A DNA stretch of 64,000 bases from Salinicoccus cyprini (GCF_007713705.1 NZ_VMSJ01000001.1:1054001-1118000); one strand, 5' to 3'; shown: positions 28,243-37,217, counted from the first letter of the stretch. Made by a program: numbers and translations. Notes: generated by a model not told the origin, from the sequence alone.

Positions 28243-29334
28243 ATGAGTGAATTTACGCAATGGATGGTCGACTGGATGGAAGATCACCTGGATAAAAAAT
28301 TCAACTTGAATGAGTTGGCCGTGCATATGGGGTATTCACCCTACTACTGTTCTTTCAGATTTCACCAGGCAACGGGTATGACGATCAGAAGCTATGTGAA
28401 GAATAGAAGGTTGTTTCTGTCGGCTGCTGACCTGAAGGAAGAGGGCAGGATCATCGATATCGCCATAAAGTATGGTTATGCATCGCAGGAAGCCTATAGT
28501 CGGGCATTCAAGAATACTTTCGGGGTTGCACCTGGTGAATTCAGAGCTCGTGACCTGCCTCTCCAGTCCATGCCCGGTTTAAAAATTGTGGAAAGGAAAG
28601 GAACGAACGCCTTGCGCAATGCAGACAATATCACTAGTGCAGCTTTGCCTGAGAAGAAAACTGATTATGAGGACTCGGAAATACTGAATGTGCTTAACGG
28701 TCAGGACATGTATGATGAATTCAGCAGAAAAGAGATGATGGGAAAGTCGGGTTACATCCCATTCAACGAAGCGATGTGCGTGAATCCCACTAGCACACCA
28801 CTGTTCGATGATCATTTCATCCATCTAAGAGCAAGTGGTCACGGAGTTTCAACTGGAGATTATCATGACAAGGTCGTCAGCCATATCCGCAGGATTGATC
28901 TGGACAAATATAAGCTCATCGTCCTGTGGTTCGGTGAGGATATGTTCTGTCAGATGAACATGCTGACGATGCTTGCCTACCTGGAGCAGATCGGATTTGA
29001 AGGGATTGTCCATCATAACAGTTTCAGGGATGATGAATTCAAAGTGGCACAGTATGAAGTCTTTCTCGGCAGTTATTACAGCATCTACAGAAGTCTGCTG
29101 GTCAACCAGGAATTTCCGAAGAAAGCACTGACACCTGTCATGTACCAGTCGGCCCGGCTTTATATGGAAATGTCACAGGCGGATAATAGAATAACTGATT
29201 ATATCAGTAGAAATAATTACCTGGCCGATGATGAACTTGTCAGATTGCTGATGCACAGATTTCAGACGTTGGGGTATGGTGACCTCCAATACTTCAAACT
29301 GATTGATGAATACCGTAGGCAGCACTCCACCTGA
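28243..29334 (+). CDS. AraC-family regulator with N-terminal HTH and DUF1835-like C-terminal half
   Basis: The DNA-binding domain comes first (residues 1-105): two helix-turn-helix units with the AraC signature IIDIAIKYGYASQEAYSRAFKNTFG, split here only by its length in the family (YGYASQEAYSRAFK). The C-terminal 230 residues are not an ordinary cupin or GyrI effector domain. Segments such as KLIVLWFGEDMFCQMNML and LRLL-type helices at the end resemble DUF1835 proteins. ATG 28243 has GGAGGTG five bases upstream. It converges on a broken MFS gene that it may once have controlled. Its ligand is unknown. Confidence 0.82.
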   Translation: MSEFTQWMVDWMEDHLDKKFNLNELAVHMGYSPYYCSFRFHQATGMTIRSYVKNRRLFLSAADLKEEGRIIDIAIKYGYASQEAYSRAFKNTFGVAPGEFRARDLPLQSMPGLKIVERKGTNALRNADNITSAALPEKKTDYEDSEILNVLNGQDMYDEFSRKEMMGKSGYIPFNEAMCVNPTSTPLFDDHFIHLRASGHGVSTGDYHDKVVSHIRRIDLDKYKLIVLWFGEDMFCQMNMLTMLAYLEQIGFEGIVHHNSFRDDEFKVAQYEVFLGSYYSIYRSLLVNQEFPKKALTPVMYQSARLYMEMSQADNRITDYISRNNYLADDELVRLLMHRFQTLGYGDLQYFKLIDEYRRQHST

Positions 29335-29351
29335 CTTCCCTGCTGCATGGC

Positions 29352-29390
29352 AAATCCCCCTTCAAAGTCCAATGCCTTGAAGGGGGATTG
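29352..29390. terminator. bidirectional hairpin between the AraC gene and the MFS pseudogene
   Basis: aatcccccttcaa (29353-29365) pairs perfectly with ttgaagggggatt (29377-29389). T runs are short, so termination strength is uncertain. Confidence 0.7.
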
Positions 29391-29418
29391 ATGCATCTAC
29401 AGCCAAGTTGCTATGAAA

Positions 29419-30595
29419 CTATTCAAAAAGTGAACGGTCCTCGACCCTGCTCGTGATCACCATGATGATCAGACCAAAGAATATGATCGCACCTGCAATG
29501 AATGTAATTGAAGTGTAGCCGAGTTCTCTACCCAATAACGCACTGCCAATTGCTGCCCCAAGGGCGTTTGCGAGATTGAAGGTGGAGGCTGTGATGGTTC
29601 CTGATAGTGCGGGTGATTCTTTTGCTGCAATTATTATTTTGGAATTCAGCAGTGGTGCTGTGCCGAAAACGCCTGCTCCGAATAGAAAGCTGACACCCAC
29701 TGCAAGGACTGGAATTTCGAGAAGAAATGTAAAGGCGAACAGTATTATACCTAGAGAAAACAAACTGATGAGAAGGCTTCTGGTCAGATTGATCGGAATG
29801 ATTCTTCCGGCGAGTGTGTTCGCAAGTACAGCACCGATACCGAATGCAAGCAGACTCACTGTCACACCTGTCACACCGAATCCGGATATTTCCCTGAGCA
29901 TAGGTTCATTGAACGTATATGCAACGAAGACGCCGGAATACCCGAAAATGATCATTGCCAATACCAGTACGACGGTTTTATTTTTAAGCATCGAAAGCTC
30001 TTTCAGCAGAGCGGGCGCCTCTCTCTGCACTGCCCGGGGTGTCACGATGGCTACTCCGATGAGTGTGATGAACCCGAACAATGCGATGATCCAGAACACC
30101 ACGCGCCAATCCAGTACGCCACCGATGAGTGCTCCGAAAGGCACACCGAGCATTACAGCAACTGTCAGTCCGCCCTGCACAGCGGCTATCGCGCTTGTCC
30201 GCTTGTTCGGTTCCGATATGTCTACGGCAATACTCATGCACAATCCGAAGAAAGGTGCATGTATGGATGCTGCAATCAGCCTCGAAGCGAGCAGGACCTC
30301 AAAATTCGGAGCTGTCGCCGCAATGATGTTGCTGACTGTAAATACAGAAGCAAAAACAATGAGCAGTTTCCTCTGTGAATTTTTTAATGTAAGAATCCTT
30401 AGAATGGGCCCGAAAACCGCTACACTGATCGCGTAGACACTGAGCAGCATTCCGGTAGCCGACAATGGCACATCAAGGTAGGTTTTCCGAGAACTGTGTC
30501 AGCAGGCCTGTCACTACATACTCTGTCATTCCTATGGCAAACGTGCCGATCATAAAAACGAACAGAATGGTATTTCTACTGAAGTGGTTCAACAT
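29419..30595 (-). pseudogene. MFS drug-efflux-type transporter, frameshifted near the 5' end
   Basis: Reading from ATG 30595 (GGGAG upstream) gives the first membrane segment of an AraJ/YdhP-like DHA1 transporter (NTILFVFMIGTFAIGMTEYV ...) and stops after QFSENLP. The rest of the protein is open in another frame from about 30471 (VPLSATGMLLSVYAISVAVF) to 29419. Between them lies a tandem ACCT duplication (AGGTAGGT on the plus strand, 30476-30483). Removing one copy restores SENLDVPLSATG and a normal 390-residue, 12-segment transporter with no other lesion. The break looks recent. A sequencing error is the main alternative, although a 4-base duplication is not a typical one. Confidence 0.88.
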
Positions 30596-30799
30596 GATAA
30601 ACTCTCCCTTAATATCATAAAAAATAATACTCTACAGTATTAACGGAAAATCGTCCAGAGAAACTTATAATGTCCGTAAAATTTTTGTGCTTTTACAATT
30701 CTAAAGACTTGTCATAATAATATTAATGACATTTTCATAAATTGAATTTCTATATTAAAATTAATATTCATATTTGCAAAAAAATACATGAAATAATTC
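30596..30799. other. AT-rich intergenic stretch
   Basis: About 200 bases between the MFS pseudogene and the ktrB promoter. It is markedly richer in A and T than its surroundings and has several short inverted repeats (such as ctctacagtatt). I see no gene, and no recognisable riboswitch; in particular I could not make out a ydaO-type c-di-AMP aptamer. Confidence 0.55.
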
Positions 30800-30828
30800 T
30801 TTACAAAAATCCACCTTGGGAGTAATAT
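30800..30828 (+). promoter_or_regulatory. promoter of the uORF-ktrB transcript
   Basis: TTTACA (30800-30805), 17-base spacer, TAATAT (30823-30828), predicted start about 30835. Confidence 0.72.
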
Positions 30829-30862
30829 GGCTTCGAACATATGAATATAGTGGAGGCACATC

Positions 30863-30946
30863 ATGATAAATTCTTTTCCTGCATTCCAGTTGAGTTGCCC
30901 ATCGTCTGCATTAAAATCTCATTCAATGGCAGAAGAAGGTATATGA
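30863..30946 (+). CDS. 27-codon upstream ORF (possible leader peptide) before ktrB
   Basis: TGGAGG is six bases before an ATG that opens a 27-codon frame (MINSFPAFQLSCPSSALKSH then SMAEEGI). It ends in a TGA one base before the GTG start of ktrB. The ribosome site is stronger than that of ktrB itself, whose own site lies within the end of this frame. Six of the 27 codons are serine. The arrangement suggests translational coupling or a leader peptide; a non-functional chance frame cannot be excluded. It is too short for normal gene callers. Confidence 0.55.
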   Translation: MINSFPAFQLSCPSSALKSHSMAEEGI

Positions 30947-30947
30947 A

Positions 30948-32273
30948 GTGAAGAAGATCAGATATCTGACGTTCAACCCATCCCAGCTGCTGGTCGTTGT
31001 GTTCTTCATCTTTATTGTCATCGGATCGATTCTGCTGAAGCTGCCTGTCTCGACAACCGATTCAATCACCTGGATAGATGCACTGTTCACTTCCACTTCT
31101 GCCATGACGGTTACAGGTCTGGCGGTTGTGGACACAGGAACTGATTTCACCATATTCGGACAGGTGGTCATACTCGCCCTGATACAGGCAGGCGGAATCG
31201 GCATCATGTCATTTGCAGTAATGATCTACATGGCACTTGGCAAAAAGGTCGGGTTCAAAAGAAGAATGGAGATCAAGCAGGCGCTGAACCAGTCTTCTCT
31301 CGATGGGGTGCTTGAACTGGTCAAAGGGCTGTTCATCTACTCATTTGTCATCGAATTCATCGCAATGATGGTTCTTGCGATCAGATGGGTCCCTGAGTAC
31401 GGGTGGATCGAAGGACTGTACTACAGCCTGTTCCATTCGATATCTGCGTTCAATAATGCGGGCTTTTCCATATGGTCGGACAGTCTGACCGGCTACGTCG
31501 GCGACCCGGTCGTCAATCTGATGATCACCTTCCTCTTCATTACGGGGGGAATCGGGTTTACTGTACTGATTGACGCCTGGCATAAGCGCAGCTTCAGAAA
31601 ACTGACCCTGCACTCCAAACTGATGATTACCGGTACACTCATCATCAACGTTGTGGCAATGTTCCTGTTTTTCATATTGGAGTTCAATAACCCGAACACA
31701 CTCGGCGCGCTCTCCTCTCTGAAAGATCAGCTGTGGGCTTCCTATTTCCAGGCAGTTACACCGAGAACGGCCGGATTCAATACACTGGATATCGGCAGTC
31801 TGAATGATTCGACAGTCACCATGATGCTGCTTCTGATGTTCATCGGTGCAGGCAGTGCATCAACTGGCGGCGGCATCAAGCTGACCTCATTTCTGATCCT
31901 GGTCCTGTCCATCATTCCACTGCTGCAGCAGAAGAGCCAGATCAATATCGGCAAACGGTCAATCAGGGCGGCAGTCATATTCCGGGCCCTTTCGATATCG
32001 ATACTGAGTGTGCTGCTGATACTCGCAGCCATCTTCATCATGACAATCAGCGAGAATGCACTATTCATAGAAATTGTGTTCGAAGTCGTTTCCGCTTTCG
32101 GAACAGTCGGTCTGTCGATGGGGATTACAGCGGACCTGTCCCCTATCGGAAAGCTTGTCATCATACTGGTCATGTTCTTCGGGAAACTTGGACCATTGAA
32201 CCTGGCCTTCTCCCTGGCAAAACCGAAACAGGATAAAATCAGATATCCGGTTTCTGACGTGCTTACAGGCTGA
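30948..32273 (+). CDS. ktrB: Trk/Ktr-type potassium uptake channel subunit KtrB
   Basis: The membrane pore of the Ktr potassium uptake system. Four M1-P-M2 units are visible with their filter glycines: MTVTGLA, FNNAGFS, PRTAGFN and FGTVGLS. It is 441 residues long. The start is a GTG at 30948 (KKIRYLTFNPSQ), with AGAAGG eight bases upstream. No ktrA/ktrC regulator gene is adjacent, as is common in staphylococci where the cytoplasmic subunit is encoded elsewhere. In a salt-adapted organism this system would serve osmotic adjustment. Confidence 0.92.
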   Translation: MKKIRYLTFNPSQLLVVVFFIFIVIGSILLKLPVSTTDSITWIDALFTSTSAMTVTGLAVVDTGTDFTIFGQVVILALIQAGGIGIMSFAVMIYMALGKKVGFKRRMEIKQALNQSSLDGVLELVKGLFIYSFVIEFIAMMVLAIRWVPEYGWIEGLYYSLFHSISAFNNAGFSIWSDSLTGYVGDPVVNLMITFLFITGGIGFTVLIDAWHKRSFRKLTLHSKLMITGTLIINVVAMFLFFILEFNNPNTLGALSSLKDQLWASYFQAVTPRTAGFNTLDIGSLNDSTVTMMLLLMFIGAGSASTGGGIKLTSFLILVLSIIPLLQQKSQINIGKRSIRAAVIFRALSISILSVLLILAAIFIMTISENALFIEIVFEVVSAFGTVGLSMGITADLSPIGKLVIILVMFFGKLGPLNLAFSLAKPKQDKIRYPVSDVLTG

Positions 32274-32366
32274 TATTCAGTGCTTAAATGGAGTATAGCA
32301 AACTATCGATGCTTCCCTGCTCCATTTCCGGGTATAGTAATATAAACAACTTCGGGGGATGGATAG

Positions 32367-32705
32367 ATGGATAATGGAACAGAAGAGGCAAAAGCCAAAA
32401 GAGAAGCAGGAAAGCATACGGGTATGGAAGGCAGATATGAAAGCAGGAAAAAGTCCGGTCTTGTCGGCTGTTTGATCATCGTACTCTCACTCGTCGTACT
32501 GATGGTCATTCTCGGTTCATGTACAGGTATTTTTTATGGAGATGAACAGGACGAGCGCATTACGGAAGACCAGGGGAGCATCATGTATGAAGATGAAGCA
32601 ATCATCCTGCAAATTGCATCTGACCAGGAAGCAGAAGAGTACTTTACGCTAGAATCGACAAAAGCCACCTTCAAGGTGGCTTTTGTTCGCTTTATCCGAT
32701 CATGA
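32367..32705 (+). CDS. hypothetical single-pass membrane protein
   Basis: A 112-residue protein with a charged N-terminus (EEAKAKREAGKHTG, RYESRKKSG) and then one membrane segment (residues about 31-50, LVGCLIIVLSLVVLMVILGS). An acidic outside part (GDEQDERITEDQGS) follows. GGGGGATGG precedes the ATG. No family is recognised. Oddly, its last 15 codons run through a perfect 12-bp hairpin that looks like the terminator for this region, so the present C-terminus may be an extension after loss of an earlier stop. Confidence 0.65.
   Translation: MDNGTEEAKAKREAGKHTGMEGRYESRKKSGLVGCLIIVLSLVVLMVILGSCTGIFYGDEQDERITEDQGSIMYEDEAIILQIASDQEAEEYFTLESTKATFKVAFVRFIRS
32659..32685. terminator. hairpin inside the 3' end of the preceding ORF
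   Basis: caaaagccacct / aggtggcttttg, a perfect 12-bp stem with loop tca. It is followed by a short T tract on both strands and probably serves both converging genes. Confidence 0.75.
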
Positions 32706-32711
32706 CTTTCT

Positions 32712-33890
32712 TCACTCTTTGCTCTTCAATGTTTTAAGCGTATCGATTGCCACCTGGGCCATTCCTTCAATCCCATACGAAATCGCATCTTCGTTGAACC
32801 TGAATGACGGATTATGAAGGGGCTTCTGCCCTTCGCCTACAGAACTGCCAAGCCAGTAGTATACACCCGGGTACTTCTGCAGGAACCGGCTGAAATCTTC
32901 TCCTCCAAGACTTGGCGTAAGATTCGGCAGTGCCTCATCACCATACATGCGGTGCACCGTTTTATAAACCTGTTCCGCCCACTCCTCATCGTTGACTGTC
33001 GCAGGGTAGCCGTCCATATAATCAATCTCCACTTTGACACCCATGGCCTCTGCAACGTTCCCGACAACATCGAAGAACCGCTGCTTCACTTTATTTTTCA
33101 TCTCATCACTCTGCGTACGGATGGTGCCCTCGAGTTCAGCAGTCTCAGCAATGACGTTATACTGGAAACCGGCATTGAACTTCCCGACGGTGACCACTGC
33201 CGGATCGAATGGGTTGGCATTCCTGCTGACAATCGTCTGCAGTGTCGTGACAATCTGATTGGCTGCAGCAATCGCATCCACCGTATCATGCGGCATCGAC
33301 GCATGGCCTCCGGATCCTGTCACAGTAATTCTGAAACGATCCGAATTGCCCATGATCGGCCCTGCCATGACACCAAACTGTCCGACGGGAAGTTGGGGCC
33401 ACACATGCTGTGCAATGAGCACTTCCGGTTCATGTTCATCGAATACACCATCTTCCATCATCTGTCTGGAACCGCCTGTCGGAGACTGTTCTTCCGCCGG
33501 CTGGAAGATGAGCAGGATCTTTCCTTCGATCTCATCCCGTCTTTCGAGAAGATATTTTGCTGTACCGAAAAGCATGGCCGTGTGGGCATCATGGCCGCAC
33601 GCATGCATCACGCCTTCTGTTTCGGATGTGAATGCTTCCCCTGAACTCTCGGTAATCGGAAGCGCATCGATATCGGCTCTCAGGCCGATGGTCGGTCCCG
33701 GCTTATTTCCCTCGATGACGCCGAGCACACCGGTTTCTGCAAATCCTGTCGTATAAGGAATGCCGATTGTGTCGAGCTTCTCCTGGATGCGCTTTGACGT
33801 TTCATGCTCCTGACCACTGAGTTCAGGATTCCTATGCAACTGACGTCTGAATTCCACTGCTTCTTCTACAATCTTCGAATCGATACTCAT
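32712..33890 (-). CDS. M20D family amidohydrolase/peptidase
   Basis: Binuclear zinc amidohydrolase of the hippurate hydrolase / N-acyl-amino acid hydrolase group, 392 residues. Metal-site motifs: RADIDALPI, HACGHDAHTAML, QPAEEQSPTGG, and near the end SLGGEDFSRF. A dimerisation domain is inserted at about 180-290 (GSGGHASMPHDTVDAI). Likely substrates are N-acylated or amide-linked amino acids; the sequence does not fix which. It is transcribed alone. Confidence 0.9.
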   Translation of the reverse strand: MSIDSKIVEEAVEFRRQLHRNPELSGQEHETSKRIQEKLDTIGIPYTTGFAETGVLGVIEGNKPGPTIGLRADIDALPITESSGEAFTSETEGVMHACGHDAHTAMLFGTAKYLLERRDEIEGKILLIFQPAEEQSPTGGSRQMMEDGVFDEHEPEVLIAQHVWPQLPVGQFGVMAGPIMGNSDRFRITVTGSGGHASMPHDTVDAIAAANQIVTTLQTIVSRNANPFDPAVVTVGKFNAGFQYNVIAETAELEGTIRTQSDEMKNKVKQRFFDVVGNVAEAMGVKVEIDYMDGYPATVNDEEWAEQVYKTVHRMYGDEALPNLTPSLGGEDFSRFLQKYPGVYYWLGSSVGEGQKPLHNPSFRFNEDAISYGIEGMAQVAIDTLKTLKSKE

Positions 33891-33966
33891 CTGAAAACAC
33901 CTTTCTCCATGGATAATCTGTCGTATACTTAATAAATTCTATCATAGTATCGAATACAAGTTTAAA

Positions 33967-34668
33967 TTATCTGAACTTTTGGTTTTTCGACTGGATGAAG
34001 AATCCCTTGCTCTGGCTCCATTCGGCAAAGTACACATCTTCAAAATCACAATCAGTCTCTTCCTCGATCTTTTGCCTCAACCATGCTTCATCAACGCCGG
34101 CATCTTTCAATGCTTCCTGCTCTACTTTCCCAGCGTCCACAAAAAGATGGTTCCAGTCATTTTCTCCATATTCGATGCCCATTTCCTTCCTGGATGGAGG
34201 TTCGTCACCGGCATATTCCAGAACAGACAGAAATCCACTATTTTCGAGAATAGCATATCTTACGGTTCTTAAGGAAAATATACCATTCATCCTGAACAGC
34301 TCCCTGACTTCATCCAAATCCATCTTATTCTTCCGCATCACTTCAGTATCCAGTATTCCATTGCTGATCAAGAGCTGAGGCTTGCCCTTGGCCACCTTTC
34401 TGAGCCACCCATTATTGACCGCCACCTTTTCAATAATATAAATCAGCAGTCCCCAATAGAACAGCGCAAACAGCATATCGTAGAATGGCATCGTCGATTC
34501 ATACAGGGATTCTTCTATTGTACTGCCGAGAATCAGCGCATAGATGAAGTCAAGGGGTGTAATCTGGGCCAGTTCCTTCTTGCCGATCAGACGCATTACA
34601 ATCATGACGCCGACCAGACCAGTGGTAAGCTTCACGGCATAAGTAAGCATATCCTGCAGATTGTCCAT
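33967..34668 (-). CDS. DUF421 (YetF-like) membrane protein
   Basis: Three N-terminal membrane segments in about 90 residues, with VMRLIGKKELAQITPLDFIYALILGS as the family core, then a soluble alpha/beta domain (KPQLLISNGILDTEVMRKN ... SLRTVRYAILENSGFLSVL). The C-terminal extension after residue 165 is longer than in many members. YetF-type proteins are linked to spore or envelope functions in bacilli, but their biochemical role is unknown. A second, shorter member is at 42951-43478. Confidence 0.88.
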   Translation of the reverse strand: MDNLQDMLTYAVKLTTGLVGVMIVMRLIGKKELAQITPLDFIYALILGSTIEESLYESTMPFYDMLFALFYWGLLIYIIEKVAVNNGWLRKVAKGKPQLLISNGILDTEVMRKNKMDLDEVRELFRMNGIFSLRTVRYAILENSGFLSVLEYAGDEPPSRKEMGIEYGENDWNHLFVDAGKVEQEALKDAGVDEAWLRQKIEEETDCDFEDVYFAEWSQSKGFFIQSKNQKFR

Positions 34669-34704
34669 CTGTCTTCGCCTCCTATAGAATGATTCTCCAC
34701 CAAT

Positions 34705-34741
34705 AAAACCCCGGCACTGTAATTACAGCAGTCCGGGGTTT
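34705..34741 (-). terminator. terminator after the DUF2512 gene
   Basis: aaaccccgg and ccggggttt pair around a loop of about 18 bases; on the minus strand TTTATTGG follows. Confidence 0.82.
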
Positions 34742-34764
34742 GGATGGAAAGATATTCGTTTCTA

Positions 34765-35145
34765 TTAAACTTTACTGTCTGTTCTGTGATGCGCCACTGG
34801 ACCACTCTTCAAGAGGTAAATATGGAAGAGATACTCTCCGACTGCGATGACTATGGCAGAGATGATTGCTGCAACTGCCACTTCGCCTCCGGTAAGGTCA
34901 GTCAGCCACAGTCCTATCAGCCATACGACAAGGAAAGAAAGCACCAGGTCGGAAATTGTCGCCATTGCATTGCCTGCTGCCGGCAGAATGCCCATATCAC
35001 CTGCAAAGTATGACAGTATACCAAGAACAATTGTCGTTCCGAGAATCATCGGCCAGAAATCCATACCATAAAAGGCGCCAAGAACAATCCATAATACCGC
35101 AAGCGTCATGACCGCTTTGATCAGCATTGCTTTTACATGCTGCAT
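34765..35145 (-). CDS. DUF2512 (YndM-like) membrane protein
   Basis: About 126 residues with four membrane segments and a short polar tail (KSGPVAHHRTDSKV). The layout and the segment LSYFAGDMGILPAAGN match the YndM/DUF2512 family of bacilli. Function is unknown. Two ATGs are adjacent (35148 and 35145); the second is better spaced from GAGGGT. Confidence 0.82.
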   Translation of the reverse strand: MQHVKAMLIKAVMTLAVLWIVLGAFYGMDFWPMILGTTIVLGILSYFAGDMGILPAAGNAMATISDLVLSFLVVWLIGLWLTDLTGGEVAVAAIISAIVIAVGEYLFHIYLLKSGPVAHHRTDSKV

Positions 35146-35267
35146 CATTCACCCTCTATTCCCGATTTTCGTATACAGTGCACTGTCCCCCCCGTTACAT
35201 GTACCAAACATATTGTTTGATGGAGGAGGGTAGAGGCTATACAAAAATTAAAGGACGGTGGACAGTT

Positions 35268-36002
35268 ATGAAACAGACGTTATTGGACTATACGGAGGGA
35301 AGAAATGCACCATTGCCGGACGGACCGTGGAGCATGTATCAGAGATGGGAGGATCTGATGTGCATGCATATCCCGGTGGAACCGCAAGCACTTCTTCCCC
35401 ATGTTCCTGAAGCACTTGAACTGGACATTTATGACGGCTATGCATGGATTTCCATATTTTCATTCAACGTTCGCAATATGCAGCTGAGAGGCTTGCCGAA
35501 ATTCCCCTATGCGCACAAATTTCTGGAACTCAATGTCAGAACTTATGTCAGACATCAGAATATACCCGGTATCTACTTCTTCAGTCTGGATGCGGCCAAA
35601 ATCATTCCAGTCATCGGTGCACGATCTGGCAGCCTGCCCTATTTCAAGGCAGGAATGAAAGCAGCAAAGAAAAATGGATGGATACACTTCTCGAGTCATC
35701 GTCAGCACGATGCGTCTGCCTATTTCAAGGGGCGGTACAAATCCGTCTCCGAACCCGAAAAACCGCTGCTTGGTACGCTCGACTACTGGCTTCTCGAACG
35801 GTATTATCTATTTAATACGGTCAAAGGGGCAGTCGTGCATATCGGCATCCACCATCTGCCGTGGCAGCCTGCCCAAGCTTCAGTCGTCTATGAAAATGGT
35901 GGCATCGACTCCCTTATGCCGGGTGATATCGAAGGCGAACCCGTACGCGCCCACTACGTTGAAGCGCTTGATGTCATATTCTGGCCGGTGAAATACTCGT
36001 AA
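35268..36002 (+). CDS. DUF2071 (YqjF-like) protein
   Basis: A 244-residue soluble protein. Features of the YqjF/DUF2071 family are seen: an early Trp-rich MYQRWEDLMCMHIPV, VPEALELDIYDGYAWIS, the conserved ELNVRTYV, GIYFFSLDAAK and a late HHLPWQPAQASV. Family structures have a lipocalin/acetoacetate-decarboxylase-like barrel, but no reaction is established. ATG 35268 is chosen, with GGTGG six bases upstream; a longer in-frame reading has no support. Confidence 0.88.
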   Translation: MKQTLLDYTEGRNAPLPDGPWSMYQRWEDLMCMHIPVEPQALLPHVPEALELDIYDGYAWISIFSFNVRNMQLRGLPKFPYAHKFLELNVRTYVRHQNIPGIYFFSLDAAKIIPVIGARSGSLPYFKAGMKAAKKNGWIHFSSHRQHDASAYFKGRYKSVSEPEKPLLGTLDYWLLERYYLFNTVKGAVVHIGIHHLPWQPAQASVVYENGGIDSLMPGDIEGEPVRAHYVEALDVIFWPVKYS

Positions 36003-36007
36003 TCATC

Positions 36008-36364
36008 CTAGTCCTTCAGCCACGCGTATGCCTGGTCCACCTGTGCCCGGTCGAACTGTTCCACTTCTATGCCCGGCAGAAGATCGACCAGTTTCGCGCC
36101 GCCCTCCTGCCATGCTGAATCAGTGATGACCGCAAATTTCCTATACTGATTCCAGTGACTGATATCCATCACCGTACCTTTCGCCATGCCGACTGGACCG
36201 ACACCACCAAAATCCTTGATGTAGACAAGAGCACTGAGTGCTTTGTCATCACCATAATGTTCGTTGATGAATGTCCTTGATTTTTCTGCGTCCTCTTTCG
36301 TCACTTTGCCATCGACGTCAATCCGGATGATGTTCGGAAATTTTGTTTCCTCAAGTATGATCAT
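36008..36364 (-). CDS. SpoIIAA/STAS-like protein (DUF3478 type)
   Basis: A 118-residue protein with the SpoIIAA-like layout of lipid-binding STAS relatives: IIRIDVDGKVTKEDAEK at the start, LVYIKDFGGVGPVG in the middle and FAVITDSAWQEGGAKL towards the end. There is no anti-sigma partner or phosphorylatable serine context. ATG 36364 follows GGAGG by seven bases; the longer frame upstream is not supported. Function is unknown; related proteins may bind small lipids. Confidence 0.85.
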   Translation of the reverse strand: MIILEETKFPNIIRIDVDGKVTKEDAEKSRTFINEHYGDDKALSALVYIKDFGGVGPVGMAKGTVMDISHWNQYRKFAVITDSAWQEGGAKLVDLLPGIEVEQFDRAQVDQAYAWLKD

Positions 36365-36459
36365 CTTATAGCCTCCATCCTGTATTTTATTATCCGCTAC
36401 CCTATCCTGCCATCCGGAAACATCAGAGTGATGCATCTGCATAGTCTGAAATCATCTAG

Positions 36460-36498
36460 AAAAGAGGCATGGGAGCATACCAGTACTCCCATGCCTCT
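36460..36498 (-). terminator. terminator after the GNAT gene
   Basis: agaggcatgggag / ctcccatgcctct, a perfect 13-bp stem followed on the minus strand by TTTTCTAG. Confidence 0.88.
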
Positions 36499-36500
36499 TG

Positions 36501-37127
36501 CTATTTGCTGTAATAGTAGATATGTTTCCCATCAAAGTTGTTGCCGATATAGGCATCTCCGTTCTCCTCCATCCAGTCTGTATCCCGGTAGTGCACCTTT
36601 ACCGGCTCGCCTTCCGGCTCAAAAGGCTTTGTTAGGCTCATATGCATGATATGGCGTTTCTTACCATTGTATTTGTATGTGGTCTTCCTGATCTTGAATC
36701 CGAGCCGGAACTTGTCTTTCAGGCTTGGGACGTTCGCCGGCATGACTGTCGTCAGTATATTATCGAAGCGGCCATCATTGCGGACCATTTCAATCAGTTC
36801 ACGCCCCATCTCGGTCTGCAGCCCGCGCCCCCGCTTCTCAGGATCAATGAAGCTGATTTCCGAATAGATGACACTCTGCTTTTCTTTGATGCCTATATCG
36901 TCGGCAAGATGCTCCTTCTCTTTAACAGAAGGGACGCGCATGGAACGTGAACCGATCAGCTTCCCATCTTCGTAGACACCGATGATGAAGCCCTGCATTA
37001 TGATCAGTTTGAACTCCTCCCTGGTCAGAGTCTGGAGTATTTCCTTATCTTCAAGATTGTCATACACTTTTTTCTGCAGTTCGAGCAGTTCCGGCAGATC
37101 ACCGAGATGCAGCGTTCTGAAGTCCAT
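36501..37127 (-). CDS. GNAT-family N-acetyltransferase
   Basis: A 208-residue single GNAT domain. The acetyl-CoA loop is seen as FIDPEKRGRGLQTEMGRELIE (R-G-R-G-L-Q pattern, split in the family as RxxGxG), preceded by IGVYEDGKLIGSRSMRV. The C-terminal 50 residues, rich in basic and aromatic residues, are an add-on. The acceptor substrate is unknown. It has its own terminator. Confidence 0.84.
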   Translation of the reverse strand: MDFRTLHLGDLPELLELQKKVYDNLEDKEILQTLTREEFKLIIMQGFIIGVYEDGKLIGSRSMRVPSVKEKEHLADDIGIKEKQSVIYSEISFIDPEKRGRGLQTEMGRELIEMVRNDGRFDNILTTVMPANVPSLKDKFRLGFKIRKTTYKYNGKKRHIMHMSLTKPFEPEGEPVKVHYRDTDWMEENGDAYIGNNFDGKHIYYYSK

Positions 37128-37217
37128 AGTATCATCCTTCCAAATTTAAGTTGTGCACAATACATCATGTTTAAATGTTAAATATCCGGTTATATATGAA
37201 TAGAGGAGTTGGTGCAT

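Noticed and set aside
30596-30862. c-di-AMP (ydaO) riboswitch upstream of ktrB
   Set aside because: Such riboswitches control ktr genes in other Firmicutes, but the leader between the predicted promoter and the upstream ORF is under 40 bases and the AT-rich stretch before it shows no aptamer-like core.
33886-33910. cre-like tgaaaacacctttctcc upstream of the M20 gene
   Set aside because: The central CG essential to cre is missing.
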